DNA of 24,783 nucleotides from Euryarchaeota archaeon UBA91. GTDB taxonomy: Archaea > Thermoplasmatota > Poseidoniia > Poseidoniales > Poseidoniaceae. Numbering within the stretch: position 1 is the stretch's first letter; every line of letters begins with the position of its first letter. A program made the translations under genes and the position numbers. The notes under the pieces were generated by a model that saw nothing but the letters and a program-made list of their open reading frames with translations, did no database searches and was not told the origin of the DNA. This document shows positions 7,645 through 15,147 of this stretch, in pieces. The stretch is from the NCBI GenBank assembly GCA_002499705.1, contig DAMU01000088.1:1-24783 (forward strand), written 5' to 3'.

Positions 7645-8372
7645 TGGGCGGATACGGTGATGTGAAATTATTACGCGACGACGGTCTTCGACTGGACGGA
7701 CGCAAGCTTGACGAAATGCGACCAGTGACAATCGAGGCAGGAATTCTTCCTGCTGCAGATGGTTCAGCAATGGTAACGCATGGATTGAATGTGGCAGTTG
7801 CTGCTGTGTATGGACCTATGGAGGCTCATCCTCGTAAGATTCAGCGACAAGATCGTGCAGTTATCGATGTTCGATACAACATGGCTCCATTCTCTACCAG
7901 TGACCGAATTCGGCCAGGTTTTAACCGCCGTTCTCGAGAGATCTCGAAAGTAACTGCTGAGGCTCTTGAATCAGTTGTTCTCGTCGAACGTTATCCTCGT
8001 TCGAAGATTCGTGTTGAAATTGAGATTCTTGCTGCTGAGGCAGGAACACGTTGCGCTGGTATTACCGCTGCTTCTGTTGCTCTGGCTGATGCTGGAATTC
8101 CAATGCGAGACCTTCTTGTTGGTGTTGCTTCTGGAAAAGTCGAAGACATTGTCGTTTTAGATTTGGACAAGGCTGAAGACAATTACGGGCAAGCAGACTT
8201 ACCTGTTGGCATATTGCCAAACACGGGAGAAATTGCATTCCTGCAAATGGATGGAGACCTCTCACCTGATGAATATAACCTTGCAATGGAATACAATTTC
8301 AAAGCAGCTGCTGAGATTCATGAGATCATGGTTGATGCGCTCAAGCGCCGATACGAAGGAGGTGAGAACTGA
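7644..8372 (+). CDS. rrp41: Exosome catalytic subunit Rrp41
   Basis: Rrp41 is the RNase PH-type subunit that carries the phosphorolytic active site of the archaeal exosome and can also add A-rich tails in reverse. The 242 residues include the N-terminal RLDGRKLDEMRP, the RNA- and phosphate-binding arginines in RIRPGFNRRSREIS, and the catalytic acidic cluster AEDNYGQADLP followed by ALQ/FLQMDGDLS-type residues. The active site therefore looks intact, in contrast to Rrp42. The ATG overlaps the rrp4 stop by one base and the stop overlaps the rrp42 ATG, so the three exosome subunits are translationally coupled. Confidence 0.96.
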   Translation: MGGYGDVKLLRDDGLRLDGRKLDEMRPVTIEAGILPAADGSAMVTHGLNVAVAAVYGPMEAHPRKIQRQDRAVIDVRYNMAPFSTSDRIRPGFNRRSREISKVTAEALESVVLVERYPRSKIRVEIEILAAEAGTRCAGITAASVALADAGIPMRDLLVGVASGKVEDIVVLDLDKAEDNYGQADLPVGILPNTGEIAFLQMDGDLSPDEYNLAMEYNFKAAAEIHEIMVDALKRRYEGGEN

Positions 8373-9157
8373 TGGTCGAACTCGTACCAACTCTTCTTCG
8401 CCAAGAACTTGCTCGACTCGCTGAAGATGATCTTCGCCTCGATGGCCGTGGCCGTTGGGATGGTCGTGATGTAGATTTACAAATCGATTGTCTTTACAAT
8501 GCTGAAGGTTCAGCCAAAGTCGTAATGGGCAAAACTATTGTTTACGCCGGTGTCAAATTTGAAATTCGTACACCTTGGCCAGACCGACCTTCTCAAGGAT
8601 CTTTGATGTGCGGTGCTGAATTGCGACCAGTCGCTCACCGAAAATATGAGCCTGGGCCACCATCACCACAATCCATTGAACTTGGTCGTGTTGTTGACCG
8701 AGGTATCCGTGAATCAGGATGCATTGACATGGAAAGTCTGTGCATTGTCCCAGGTGAGAAAGTTTGGGGTGTCATGATTGATATCCATGTTTTATCTGAT
8801 GGCGGCAATGTGTTTGATGCATGTGGCCTTGCAGCAATTGCAGCTCTTCGAACAGCAGTTGTCCCTGCTGAACGCTTTGACGTTGGTGAAGATTACACTC
8901 TGAAAGTGAATGGTACCCCTATTATGGCATCATTCACTCGAGTAGGTGGTCGATATGTTTTCGATCCTTCCGAAGAGGAAGAACTCGGTGGAGATGAGCG
9001 AATTCACATCACTCTTGGTGATGAAGGACACCTCCACTCCCTACAAAAGGGGTTAAGAGGGGTGTTCACGCCGGCGGAATTTGCAGAGATATTCGAGGTG
9101 GCGCATCAGCGATGCTCCGAACTTCGTAAACTCGTAGCAACCCAGGAGGGGAACTGA
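8372..9157 (+). CDS. rrp42: Exosome non-catalytic subunit Rrp42
   Basis: Rrp42 is the second RNase PH-fold subunit of the hexameric exosome ring. It shapes the active site of Rrp41 but lacks the catalytic acids. The 261 residues contain the expected N-terminal RLDGRGRWDGRD, the strand KVVMGKTIVYAGVKFEI, ELRPVAHRKYEPGPPSP and DIHVLSDGGNVFDACGLAAIAAL. The acidic ADxxGxAD stretch seen in Rrp41 is absent here. The start overlaps the rrp41 stop (TGATGG). The end abuts the eL43 start directly, and the eL43 ribosome binding site AGGAGG lies inside its last codons. Confidence 0.96.
   Translation: MVELVPTLLRQELARLAEDDLRLDGRGRWDGRDVDLQIDCLYNAEGSAKVVMGKTIVYAGVKFEIRTPWPDRPSQGSLMCGAELRPVAHRKYEPGPPSPQSIELGRVVDRGIRESGCIDMESLCIVPGEKVWGVMIDIHVLSDGGNVFDACGLAAIAALRTAVVPAERFDVGEDYTLKVNGTPIMASFTRVGGRYVFDPSEEEELGGDERIHITLGDEGHLHSLQKGLRGVFTPAEFAEIFEVAHQRCSELRKLVATQEGN
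9144..9149 (+). promoter_or_regulatory. Ribosome binding site deciding the TTG start of eL43
   Basis: A perfect AGGAGG lies eight bases before TTG 9158 and within the rrp42 coding end. It supports the non-ATG start, since no in-frame ATG exists near the conserved N-terminus. Confidence 0.7.
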
Positions 9158-9517
9158 TTGGCAAAGCGAACACAAAAAGCAGGTGCAACAGCACGATTTG
9201 GAGCCCGATATGGTGTTTCAGTTCGTCGAAACGCAGGTGCTGCATTAGCAAAGAAGACTGCAAAATATACATGTCCTGTTTGCCAATACCGTAAAGTCCG
9301 CAGAGTTTCTGTTGGGATTTGGCATTGTGCAAAGTGCGACCACACCTTCGCAGGTGGCGCATGGGAACCATTCACTCGAGCATCCGATACCAACAGTCGA
9401 ATTCTACGTCGTTCTGTTGAGGGAGCAACCACAGCAGATATGGCGTTCATCGCACAACAGGCTGCGCTTGATTACGAGCGTGCTCTGGCTGCTGGTGAAA
9501 TTTCCGAAGAAGAGTGA
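9158..9517 (+). CDS. rpl37ae: Large ribosomal subunit protein eL43 (L37Ae)
   Basis: eL43 is a zinc-ribbon protein of the archaeal/eukaryotic 50S subunit. The 119 residues start at TTG and show the family N-terminus with ARFGARYGVSVRR, then the C4 zinc ribbon made by CPVC and CAKC at about residues 42-63, and a GGAW[E/T]P motif. The protein is longer than most archaeal homologues (roughly 70-95 residues). The extra C-terminal part, about 30 residues, ends in an acidic EISEEE tail. It follows rrp42 without a gap, the usual archaeal neighbourhood. The rpoP gene that often follows it is missing; pcc1 comes next. Confidence 0.93.
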   Translation: MAKRTQKAGATARFGARYGVSVRRNAGAALAKKTAKYTCPVCQYRKVRRVSVGIWHCAKCDHTFAGGAWEPFTRASDTNSRILRRSVEGATTADMAFIAQQAALDYERALAAGEISEEE

Positions 9518-9519
9518 TT

Positions 9520-9535
9520 ACACTCGAAGGAGTGT
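9520..9535 (+). promoter_or_regulatory. Hairpin enclosing the pcc1 ribosome binding site
   Basis: ACACTC-GAAG-GAGTGT is a perfect 6-bp stem with a 4-base loop that fills most of the 24-base gap between eL43 and pcc1. The pcc1 Shine-Dalgarno AAGGAG lies partly in the loop and partly in the 3' arm, so folding would hide it and could lower pcc1 translation relative to the ribosomal protein. Confidence 0.4.
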
Positions 9536-9541
9536 CTTTAG

Positions 9542-9802
9542 ATGACTACCAGTTGGTCACTTTCTCTTTGCGTTCAGTCGAAAACCAGTGCTGATACAAG
9601 AGCTCTTGCGGATGCTTTGGTGACCGATGAAGAGATTCATTGGTCTGCATCAAAAGAGAGTTTTGAATTCCACCTTCGAGAACAAAAATCAAAAGATTTG
9701 CGTGCGATGTGGAATACCAGAATGCGTGGAATAATTGCAGTTGATTCTCTCCTTTCCTCACTCTCTGCTAAGTCCGAGGGTTCATCAACCAAAACCGATT
9801 GA
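9542..9802 (+). CDS. pcc1: KEOPS complex subunit Pcc1
   Basis: Pcc1 is the small dimerising subunit of KEOPS, the complex that makes t6A at position 37 of ANN-decoding tRNAs together with Kae1, Bud32 and Cgi121. The 86-residue protein has a compact alpha-beta pattern and the family-like C-terminal helix DLRAMWNTRMRGIIAVDSLL, which matches the SLRATxNDxLR pattern. Sequence similarity is modest in such a short protein, but the position between eL43 and prefoldin beta is the conserved archaeal location of pcc1. ATG 9542 has AAGGAG upstream, inside a small hairpin. Confidence 0.8.
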   Translation: MTTSWSLSLCVQSKTSADTRALADALVTDEEIHWSASKESFEFHLREQKSKDLRAMWNTRMRGIIAVDSLLSSLSAKSEGSSTKTD

Positions 9803-9820
9803 GCAGAACAGGTGAGCAAC

Positions 9821-10141
9821 ATGGATAACCTCGAGCAACTCCAAGTCGTCGTCAATGAAGTCCAATCTGCACGACAACAAGTGGCCAACCTTCGCGCCCA
9901 AGTTGTTGAATTGGAAGCCACAATTGAAAATGTCAAGAACCAACCAGACGACCTTGCTCTGCACCAACAAATGGGTGGAGTATTGGTCGAAGTTTACGAC
10001 CGTCCAAACTTGATCAAAGAACTTGAAGATACACTCGTTGCTTTGAAAGGTCACCTCGAACGCTTTACTGAACGTGAAGCAGAACTGCTTGCAACGTATA
10101 ATCAATTGAAACAAATGCTCGCGGGGACTGAAAACGCATGA
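9821..10141 (+). CDS. pfdB: Prefoldin subunit beta
   Basis: Prefoldin beta assembles with alpha into the jellyfish-shaped hexamer that hands unfolded proteins to the thermosome. The 106 residues form two long coiled-coil helices flanking a beta-hairpin region with the diagnostic QMGGVLVEVYDRPNLIKEL. ATG 9821 is preferred because AGGTGA lies five bases upstream; a GTG at 9812 falls inside that site. The stop overlaps the start of the DHH gene by four bases (ATGA). Confidence 0.92.
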   Translation: MDNLEQLQVVVNEVQSARQQVANLRAQVVELEATIENVKNQPDDLALHQQMGGVLVEVYDRPNLIKELEDTLVALKGHLERFTEREAELLATYNQLKQMLAGTENA

Positions 10142-11142
10142 ATCTTAACGACGCCCAGTTATCCGAACTCAAAGCGTTCCATGACTGGTTGACTGAAGCA
10201 TGTTCCAAAGGTGCAGTTCCAGTTGTCACTGGAAAAAACGGCGACATGGACACCATTGGCTCAGCAGTCGCTCTTTCCTCGGTTCATTCGAACATGATGG
10301 CTTGCGGCTTGCATCTTGGTCGAACCGCTAAACGGATGGTTGAGTCGCTTCAAGCACCGTTTCGAAAATTATCCGAACACCAAACTGTCTGGCCGAAAAC
10401 CATTGGTGGGATTATCGTTGTTGATGCTGCTGCATCGGGACAAATAGGCCTCAATCTGCCACCAGATGTACCGGTGTGCATTCTTGACCACCATTCAACA
10501 TGTGATTGGGAATTAAAGAACGGAGACCTTCTTTTGCAATGGGATGTGAGAGCGACGACTCAAATTGTAGATTCTTATCTCACTGCATATTCTCCTCAAT
10601 CACGTTCTCTTGTTGTTCGAAAGATGCTTCTGGCTGGACTTCTCACCGATACTGGTAGATTTCGTCATGCTGACAAAGGAGCTTTTCAAACGGCTGTTGA
10701 CGTTTTGACCGGAGAAGGTTTGGACTATGCATCTTTTGTAGAGTTTGTTGAATCAGAGACTACGACTCCCAGTGAACGTGGAAGTTTGCTTCGCGGCCTG
10801 AGCCGCGCAACCTCAGTTGATTCTGGTCCTTGGAATATTGTTCACACGTATTCAGGAACACTTGAAGGCCGATTAGCCGGTCTCTTAATCGGAACTGGTG
10901 CAGAAATCGCCTTAGTGAGCCGATTCCGTGATGGACAAACCCGATTAACCGCCCGAGCCTCACGTCATACGACACAGAAAGGAATCCATCTTGGAGAAAT
11001 AATGGCGAGTGTTGCGGAGAGAATCGGTGGAGAAGGAGGAGGTCATGATGGTGCTGCTGGATGGAGTGGCAAAGTTGACAGGGTAGCAGCAGAATCTTCT
11101 TTTATTGCACTTGTTGCCTCAATAAAAAGGAGTGAAGAGTAA
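10138..11142 (+). CDS. DHH/DHHA1 family phosphoesterase
   Basis: This 334-residue protein belongs to the DHH superfamily, which hydrolyses phosphodiesters such as nanoRNA ends or cyclic dinucleotides with two Mn2+ ions. Metal-binding motifs are visible in order: NGDMDTIGS with D36 and D38, VVDAA with D96, LDHHS with D117-H118-H119, and LLTDTGRF with D171. The C-terminal DHHA1 domain ends with the substrate-binding glycine motif GGEGGGHDGAAG. A DHH gene after prefoldin beta is common in archaeal exosome superoperons, suggesting a part in clearing short RNA products. The exact substrate cannot be read from the sequence. Confidence 0.88.
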   Translation: MNLNDAQLSELKAFHDWLTEACSKGAVPVVTGKNGDMDTIGSAVALSSVHSNMMACGLHLGRTAKRMVESLQAPFRKLSEHQTVWPKTIGGIIVVDAAASGQIGLNLPPDVPVCILDHHSTCDWELKNGDLLLQWDVRATTQIVDSYLTAYSPQSRSLVVRKMLLAGLLTDTGRFRHADKGAFQTAVDVLTGEGLDYASFVEFVESETTTPSERGSLLRGLSRATSVDSGPWNIVHTYSGTLEGRLAGLLIGTGAEIALVSRFRDGQTRLTARASRHTTQKGIHLGEIMASVAERIGGEGGGHDGAAGWSGKVDRVAAESSFIALVASIKRSEE

Positions 11143-12206
11143 TGTCGGAAATCGAGGTTCCTCACGCCCCTGGTTACTTCATTTCTCGCTGGCGTGAACA
11201 GGGTCCGGTCGATATTGCAACACTCGAGGAGTGGCGTGAAGAGATGAATTGGTCCACATGGCTACCGTTAGCAGAAGCCGCTCTTTTTTTGGATGCTGCT
11301 GAATTACTAGCGCTTATCGATACTGCTCTGACGCCTGCAGAAAAGGCCACTCTGTCACTTGTCCGCCGTCGAATGTTAGGTGATACACGCCTCCAGCAAG
11401 CCATTGAAGATGCACTTGACATTGCACGACATCCAGATACGCGTGATTTGGCTTTGGAGGGACGTCTTCGAATGGAACTGGGTTTGGCCAAATATGAGCT
11501 TGGTGACACTGAGGCTGCAAAAGAGGACTTGACTTGGGCTGAAACACGTTTGAAATCTGTAGCCTTAGCAAGTCGTGACCATGACCTCTCTCTCATCAAC
11601 AAGGCTGCTCTTCATACCGCATGCGGGGAACCCCTTATGGCACTCACCGTCTATTCTGATATTCCTCGCAACGGAGGGCATGCTGATGAAACTGTAGCAT
11701 TATCTCGGCTTGGTGCCAGTCGAATTTGTGCCGCACTTGGTCATATTTTTGATTCGGTTCGACATGCATGGAATGCGCACGCACATGCTTTGAAGGCAAA
11801 CCAAATTGGAATGGCAATCGAAGGCGGCGCCCTGTTTTTGGATTTTGCAAGTGACTCAAGCGATGCATCTGCTGAGAAAATGCACATCCAAGTTGAGAAT
11901 GCAAAGCCAAGAGATGCGGGGCAAGAGCCGAGAGAACTCAAAGTTCACCCTGATGATCTCAATGACGTGTTTGAATGGTGTTGTTCGAATCTTCCAGAGA
12001 AAAATACAGGTGATGACCGGCCTGATTTACGAGCAATGGTGAGTCTTGCACATCGCCTTGACAAATTGGAACGATTTGAATCCTTGATACAAGATCCTGA
12101 TGGAATTGAAGATCCAATGCTTGTTGCAATTGTTCAAAGTTGTATCGAAGATGGTGAACTCAAGTCACTGTGGAATGTTCGCTTAGCTACATTGACGATG
12201 ATTTAA
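11142..12206 (+). CDS. Helical, TPR-like repeat protein, unknown
   Basis: This 354-residue acidic protein is built almost wholly of amphipathic helices with alanine- and leucine-rich spacing like tetratricopeptide repeats. An example is the region around residues 105-130, LRMELGLAKYELGDTEAAKE, and a second such pair follows near residue 180. No catalytic motif, signal peptide or membrane segment is seen. The start overlaps the DHH stop (TAATG), so it is the last gene of the superoperon and is probably translated together with DHH. A scaffold or adaptor for RNA-decay or chaperone partners is a reasonable but unsupported guess. Confidence 0.7.
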   Translation: MSEIEVPHAPGYFISRWREQGPVDIATLEEWREEMNWSTWLPLAEAALFLDAAELLALIDTALTPAEKATLSLVRRRMLGDTRLQQAIEDALDIARHPDTRDLALEGRLRMELGLAKYELGDTEAAKEDLTWAETRLKSVALASRDHDLSLINKAALHTACGEPLMALTVYSDIPRNGGHADETVALSRLGASRICAALGHIFDSVRHAWNAHAHALKANQIGMAIEGGALFLDFASDSSDASAEKMHIQVENAKPRDAGQEPRELKVHPDDLNDVFEWCCSNLPEKNTGDDRPDLRAMVSLAHRLDKLERFESLIQDPDGIEDPMLVAIVQSCIEDGELKSLWNVRLATLTMI

Positions 12207-12219
12207 TCTATAGATTAAA
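12202..12219. terminator. Perfect 18-base palindrome at a convergent gene end
   Basis: TTTAATCTATAGATTAAA is a perfect palindrome that contains the TAA of the plus-strand gene and the TAG of the minus-strand gene. As a hairpin it has a 7-bp stem and TATA loop and gives an A/T-rich, T-containing end on both strands, fitting a bidirectional terminator. Confidence 0.5.
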
Positions 12220-12612
12220 GCACCAATCAGTTAAGTCACTGAATTCTTCACGAGTCCATTCGATGAGTGGAGGGATTTCATCCCACCATTTAACCGTTCG
12301 AACCTTATCGTCATTCACGCTCCATTGTTCGGGTTCTGCCACCTGTGTTGTGACGTGTGCAACCCAGCCTTTTGGGTAGTATTCCTTATTCCAATGTCGA
12401 ATAATTCCATCAAGCCCAGTTTCTTCCTTAAGTTCACGAAGCAATGCTTGTTCAGGTGTTTCACCCGGTTCAAGATGACCACCTGGGATTTCCCATCCTC
12501 GCTTGGGGTGCTCGACAAAGACGACCTTTCCGCCATCACCAAGTTTTCTCTTTTGCTCTCCTTCTAGGGTGACCCATGCGAGAACAAACACTGGGCTCTG
12601 GTCTTCATTCAC
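12208..12612 (-). CDS. Nudix hydrolase
   Basis: Nudix enzymes cleave nucleoside diphosphates linked to another group. The 134-residue protein has a complete Nudix box GGHLEPGETPEQALLREL followed by KEETGL (about residues 44-67), matching Gx5Ex7REUxEExGU with all metal-binding glutamates present. A tryptophan-rich C-terminus follows. The start is GTG 12612: the preceding AGGTGA overlaps the stop of the upstream TPR gene and sits four to five bases away, implying coupled translation. The substrate is not predictable; NUDT1-like nucleotide clean-up is one possibility. It is the last gene of the UbiD - TPR - Nudix run. Confidence 0.9.
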   Translation of the reverse strand: MNEDQSPVFVLAWVTLEGEQKRKLGDGGKVVFVEHPKRGWEIPGGHLEPGETPEQALLRELKEETGLDGIIRHWNKEYYPKGWVAHVTTQVAEPEQWSVNDDKVRTVKWWDEIPPLIEWTREEFSDLTDWCFNL

Positions 12613-12621
12613 TCCATCACC

Positions 12622-13629
12622 TCAGAAGTTTTCCTTGGCTCTTTGAACCCATTCTTCAGCCCAATCCTCACCTTGAGATACGAGTCTTCGTGCCAAAAAG
12701 AATGCTTCTGATGAATCACCGGCTTCCATGAGCGATTGCAAACGCATCAAATCAGGATGTGCTGAAATCTTTTCTTCTTGAGGTTTAATACTCTCTTCAG
12801 TGGTTTCATCTGCAGATGATATTCGTTGTGAAAGTTGAAGCATTTGTTCCAAAAATTGTGAACGCTTTTCGATACTCGGTGAGGTCCAGGGTTTCTCTTC
12901 CTCACCCATGATGCGACCCGTGATTCGTTGCAAAAACAGGTCACGGGGATTTTGGTGAGGCTGCAGTTGCTGCACATGGTCATAACACGACCATGCTTCG
13001 TCCATTTCCTCTCTGCGCTCATAGAGTCGTCCCAGTTCCATCCAGAGTTCATGATTATTAGGTCGGTGAGCAAGCAGGTGACGAGAGAGTTCAATGAACA
13101 GATTTTCATGCCCACCAGAACGTAAACGTTCCAATCTTCGCCCGTAAACGATGTTTGCTCTCTGGTCACTGAAATCTAAACGTCTGCATCGTTCAGCAAA
13201 ATCTTCAAGTTCTTTTTCCAGTGTAGATGGGTCAGAGAATGTCGACCACCATGAATCGGGGTCAAGGGGATCTCGTGCGAATGCAGCTTCAAGCAGTTCA
13301 AGACCAACCATAAGAAAATCGACATCTTTCAATTGTTCAACTTGCTCAGCATCACGTCCCAATACCACAAAGATATCTTCAAGAACTGCACATAGGCCTA
13401 ATCCATCACCGTTGACGACTTTGATGTCAGCCAAACACCGCCAGTTTCTCTCATCAGTGAAATCGTGAAGAAGTGCTTGGCGAGCATTTTGTTCTGCCCA
13501 AGCCAAATTGTCCTCAAATCGTTCGGGGTCGTTTGAAGCAAGCCTCACAAATTTTTGAGCCTGTGTCCGGTATCGGTTCCCAAGATTGCGACGTGGGTGT
13601 TGCAAAAGGTCTGCACTTTCCCCAGCCAT
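12622..13629 (-). CDS. TPR-repeat protein
   Basis: This 335-residue soluble helical protein has tetratricopeptide-type repeats, most clearly HELWMELGRLYERREEMDEA in its central part, followed by a second helix CYDHVQQLQP. The N-terminal third also shows paired helices typical of TPR arrays; the C-terminal third is more charged and ends with LARRLVSQGEDWAEEW. No enzyme motif is seen, so a protein-protein interaction role is inferred. ATG 13629 is used; a GTG nine bases upstream is possible. It lies 45 bases after the ubiD stop and directly precedes the Nudix gene. Confidence 0.75.
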   Translation of the reverse strand: MAGESADLLQHPRRNLGNRYRTQAQKFVRLASNDPERFEDNLAWAEQNARQALLHDFTDERNWRCLADIKVVNGDGLGLCAVLEDIFVVLGRDAEQVEQLKDVDFLMVGLELLEAAFARDPLDPDSWWSTFSDPSTLEKELEDFAERCRRLDFSDQRANIVYGRRLERLRSGGHENLFIELSRHLLAHRPNNHELWMELGRLYERREEMDEAWSCYDHVQQLQPHQNPRDLFLQRITGRIMGEEEKPWTSPSIEKRSQFLEQMLQLSQRISSADETTEESIKPQEEKISAHPDLMRLQSLMEAGDSSEAFFLARRLVSQGEDWAEEWVQRAKENF

Positions 13630-13674
13630 GACATGCACACCGTCTCTCTACATTCAACTTCTTCGCTAAGATGC

Positions 13675-14946
13675 TCATTGGACGGACATGAATCCATCAT
13701 GGTCAACGCCCCAAGGTAAAGTAGCATCAAAACCTACTTTTGCTGTAAGTCCATCGGAGTCACGTGATGGGTCGAGAGAACTTCCCTTTTGGTTAGAAAG
13801 GATGATTGTATCTTTGTCAGGTTGCCAACGGGTGACCATAGCCCACTCAACTCGAACAGGGTCTCCGATGTCGATATCTTCATCAACAACTGTTACCATT
13901 TTCATACTTCGATGTCCGGCAAGTGCAGCCTCAATCGCACGCAATGGATCTTCTTCACGGGTTTTGCGAATTTTAATGACGGCAGCTAACCAACCGCATC
14001 CACCCTCAGTCATGTGAACATCGATGCACTCACAGACTTCACTCACAGCAGCCTTGATGGTCGGAGCACGAGGGAGTCCCATCAGTGTCTTGTGTTCTGC
14101 TTCACCTGGAATCAGGGCATGGAAAATAGGATTGTCGCGATGAATGACGCCATCGACTTCAATCACGGGCTCTTGGCGAACATCGTCAACGGTTCCAGTA
14201 ATATCGACATAGGGACCTTCATCATCGTTCTCGTTGGTTATTCTCCCCCACAATACGTATTCTGCATCTGCGGGTGCAAGAACTCCGTTTGGCATTCGAG
14301 TTAATCGGAGTGGTTTCCCATACAATTTCTCGTGAAGGGCAGCAGCGATTGTTAACTCATCGATGTTCTCATCAAACGACATAGCCGCTGCGAGTAAAAC
14401 GACTGGGTCGGGTGCATTGACGATTGCTATGTCCACTTCTCGACCTTCTTTTCTCGCATTCATGGTCAGTGTTCTCAGATGTCGTGGAACTAATCGCACG
14501 ACCAAATGGTTCGAATCACGGACGAACTGTCGGTGAAAAGACATATTTCTGATTCCATTGTCTTCAGCAATGATTACGCTTGCCGAAGAATAACGCCCCC
14601 GGTCTTGCGGCCAATGGTGAGGAATAGGCAGTTTTGTGATGTCAACACTCTCTTGTAGATTTTCGAAACACTCAGCTTCCGATGCGTCAACAATTATCGG
14701 TTCACTTGGATTATTCATTGCCCAACCCAATGTATCGATGTATTCCTCTGGCGTGATTCCAATAGCCTCACATAGCCGTTCTCGAGTCAATATATTGATT
14801 GCAGCACGATGTCCCGGGCTTTCTGGAATCTCTTCGAACAAGGTCAGGTCATGGTGACTCGCTCGAGAGTGCTCCCACATACCGTGAATGAGGCTAACAG
14901 GGTTGGATTCTACGGTGGCTGCACCGAGGTGGTCGCGAAAGGCCAT
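13675..14946 (-). CDS. UbiD-family decarboxylase, possible anhydromevalonate phosphate decarboxylase
   Basis: UbiD enzymes use prenylated FMN to decarboxylate unsaturated acids. By comparison with fungal Fdc1, the metal and cofactor ligands are N134, H156 and E197. The catalytic Arg-Glu-acid triad is R139 with E243 and D248 in EGPYVD. The enzyme therefore looks active. At 423 residues it is of the shorter archaeal type. In the archaeal mevalonate pathway a UbiD homologue decarboxylates trans-anhydromevalonate 5-phosphate to isopentenyl phosphate, the substrate of IPK, which is encoded in this window. That assignment is inference; other UbiD substrates are possible. ATG 14946 (MAFRDHL) fits family starts; a TTG at 14967 is an alternative. 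Confidence 0.85.
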   Translation of the reverse strand: MAFRDHLGAATVESNPVSLIHGMWEHSRASHHDLTLFEEIPESPGHRAAINILTRERLCEAIGITPEEYIDTLGWAMNNPSEPIIVDASEAECFENLQESVDITKLPIPHHWPQDRGRYSSASVIIAEDNGIRNMSFHRQFVRDSNHLVVRLVPRHLRTLTMNARKEGREVDIAIVNAPDPVVLLAAAMSFDENIDELTIAAALHEKLYGKPLRLTRMPNGVLAPADAEYVLWGRITNENDDEGPYVDITGTVDDVRQEPVIEVDGVIHRDNPIFHALIPGEAEHKTLMGLPRAPTIKAAVSEVCECIDVHMTEGGCGWLAAVIKIRKTREEDPLRAIEAALAGHRSMKMVTVVDEDIDIGDPVRVEWAMVTRWQPDKDTIILSNQKGSSLDPSRDSDGLTAKVGFDATLPWGVDHDGFMSVQ

Positions 14947-15097
14947 GCTCCTGCGAAATGAACTCAACGCTTGAACCTTGTTTAATAGACATGCTGTAAT
15001 TCGGCTATATGGGCTGATTTGACCTACTTCTGTTCGAAAGATTTCATCAGAGATTCAGCATATTTCTCTGACCCATCGACTCAGGCTTTGAGGGTCG

Positions 15098-15106
15098 TTT
15101 TAAATA
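15098..15106 (+). promoter_or_regulatory. TATA box for the uS12-uS7-EF-2 cluster
   Basis: TTTTAAATA is a near-ideal archaeal TATA element. Transcription would start about 25 bases downstream, near 15128, leaving a leader of about 20 bases that contains GGTGA (15138-15142) five bases before ATG 15148. It lies in the 201-base divergent region shared with the ubiD gene. Confidence 0.6.
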
Positions 15107-15147
15107 GGGGATTCAAGTCGGCAGAGTGCTTCAATGCGGTGATTATG

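Noticed and set aside
13675..14946. Trp where many UbiD proteins have Glu in the stretch before the active-site loop, taken at first as a lost catalytic residue
   Set aside because: Spacing shows that the catalytic acids are E243 and D248 in EGPYVD, which are present; the Trp position is not catalytic.
15019..15147. Longer N-terminus for uS12
   Set aside because: The extension covers the TATA box and the predicted transcription start; the ribosome binding site and family length support ATG 15148.
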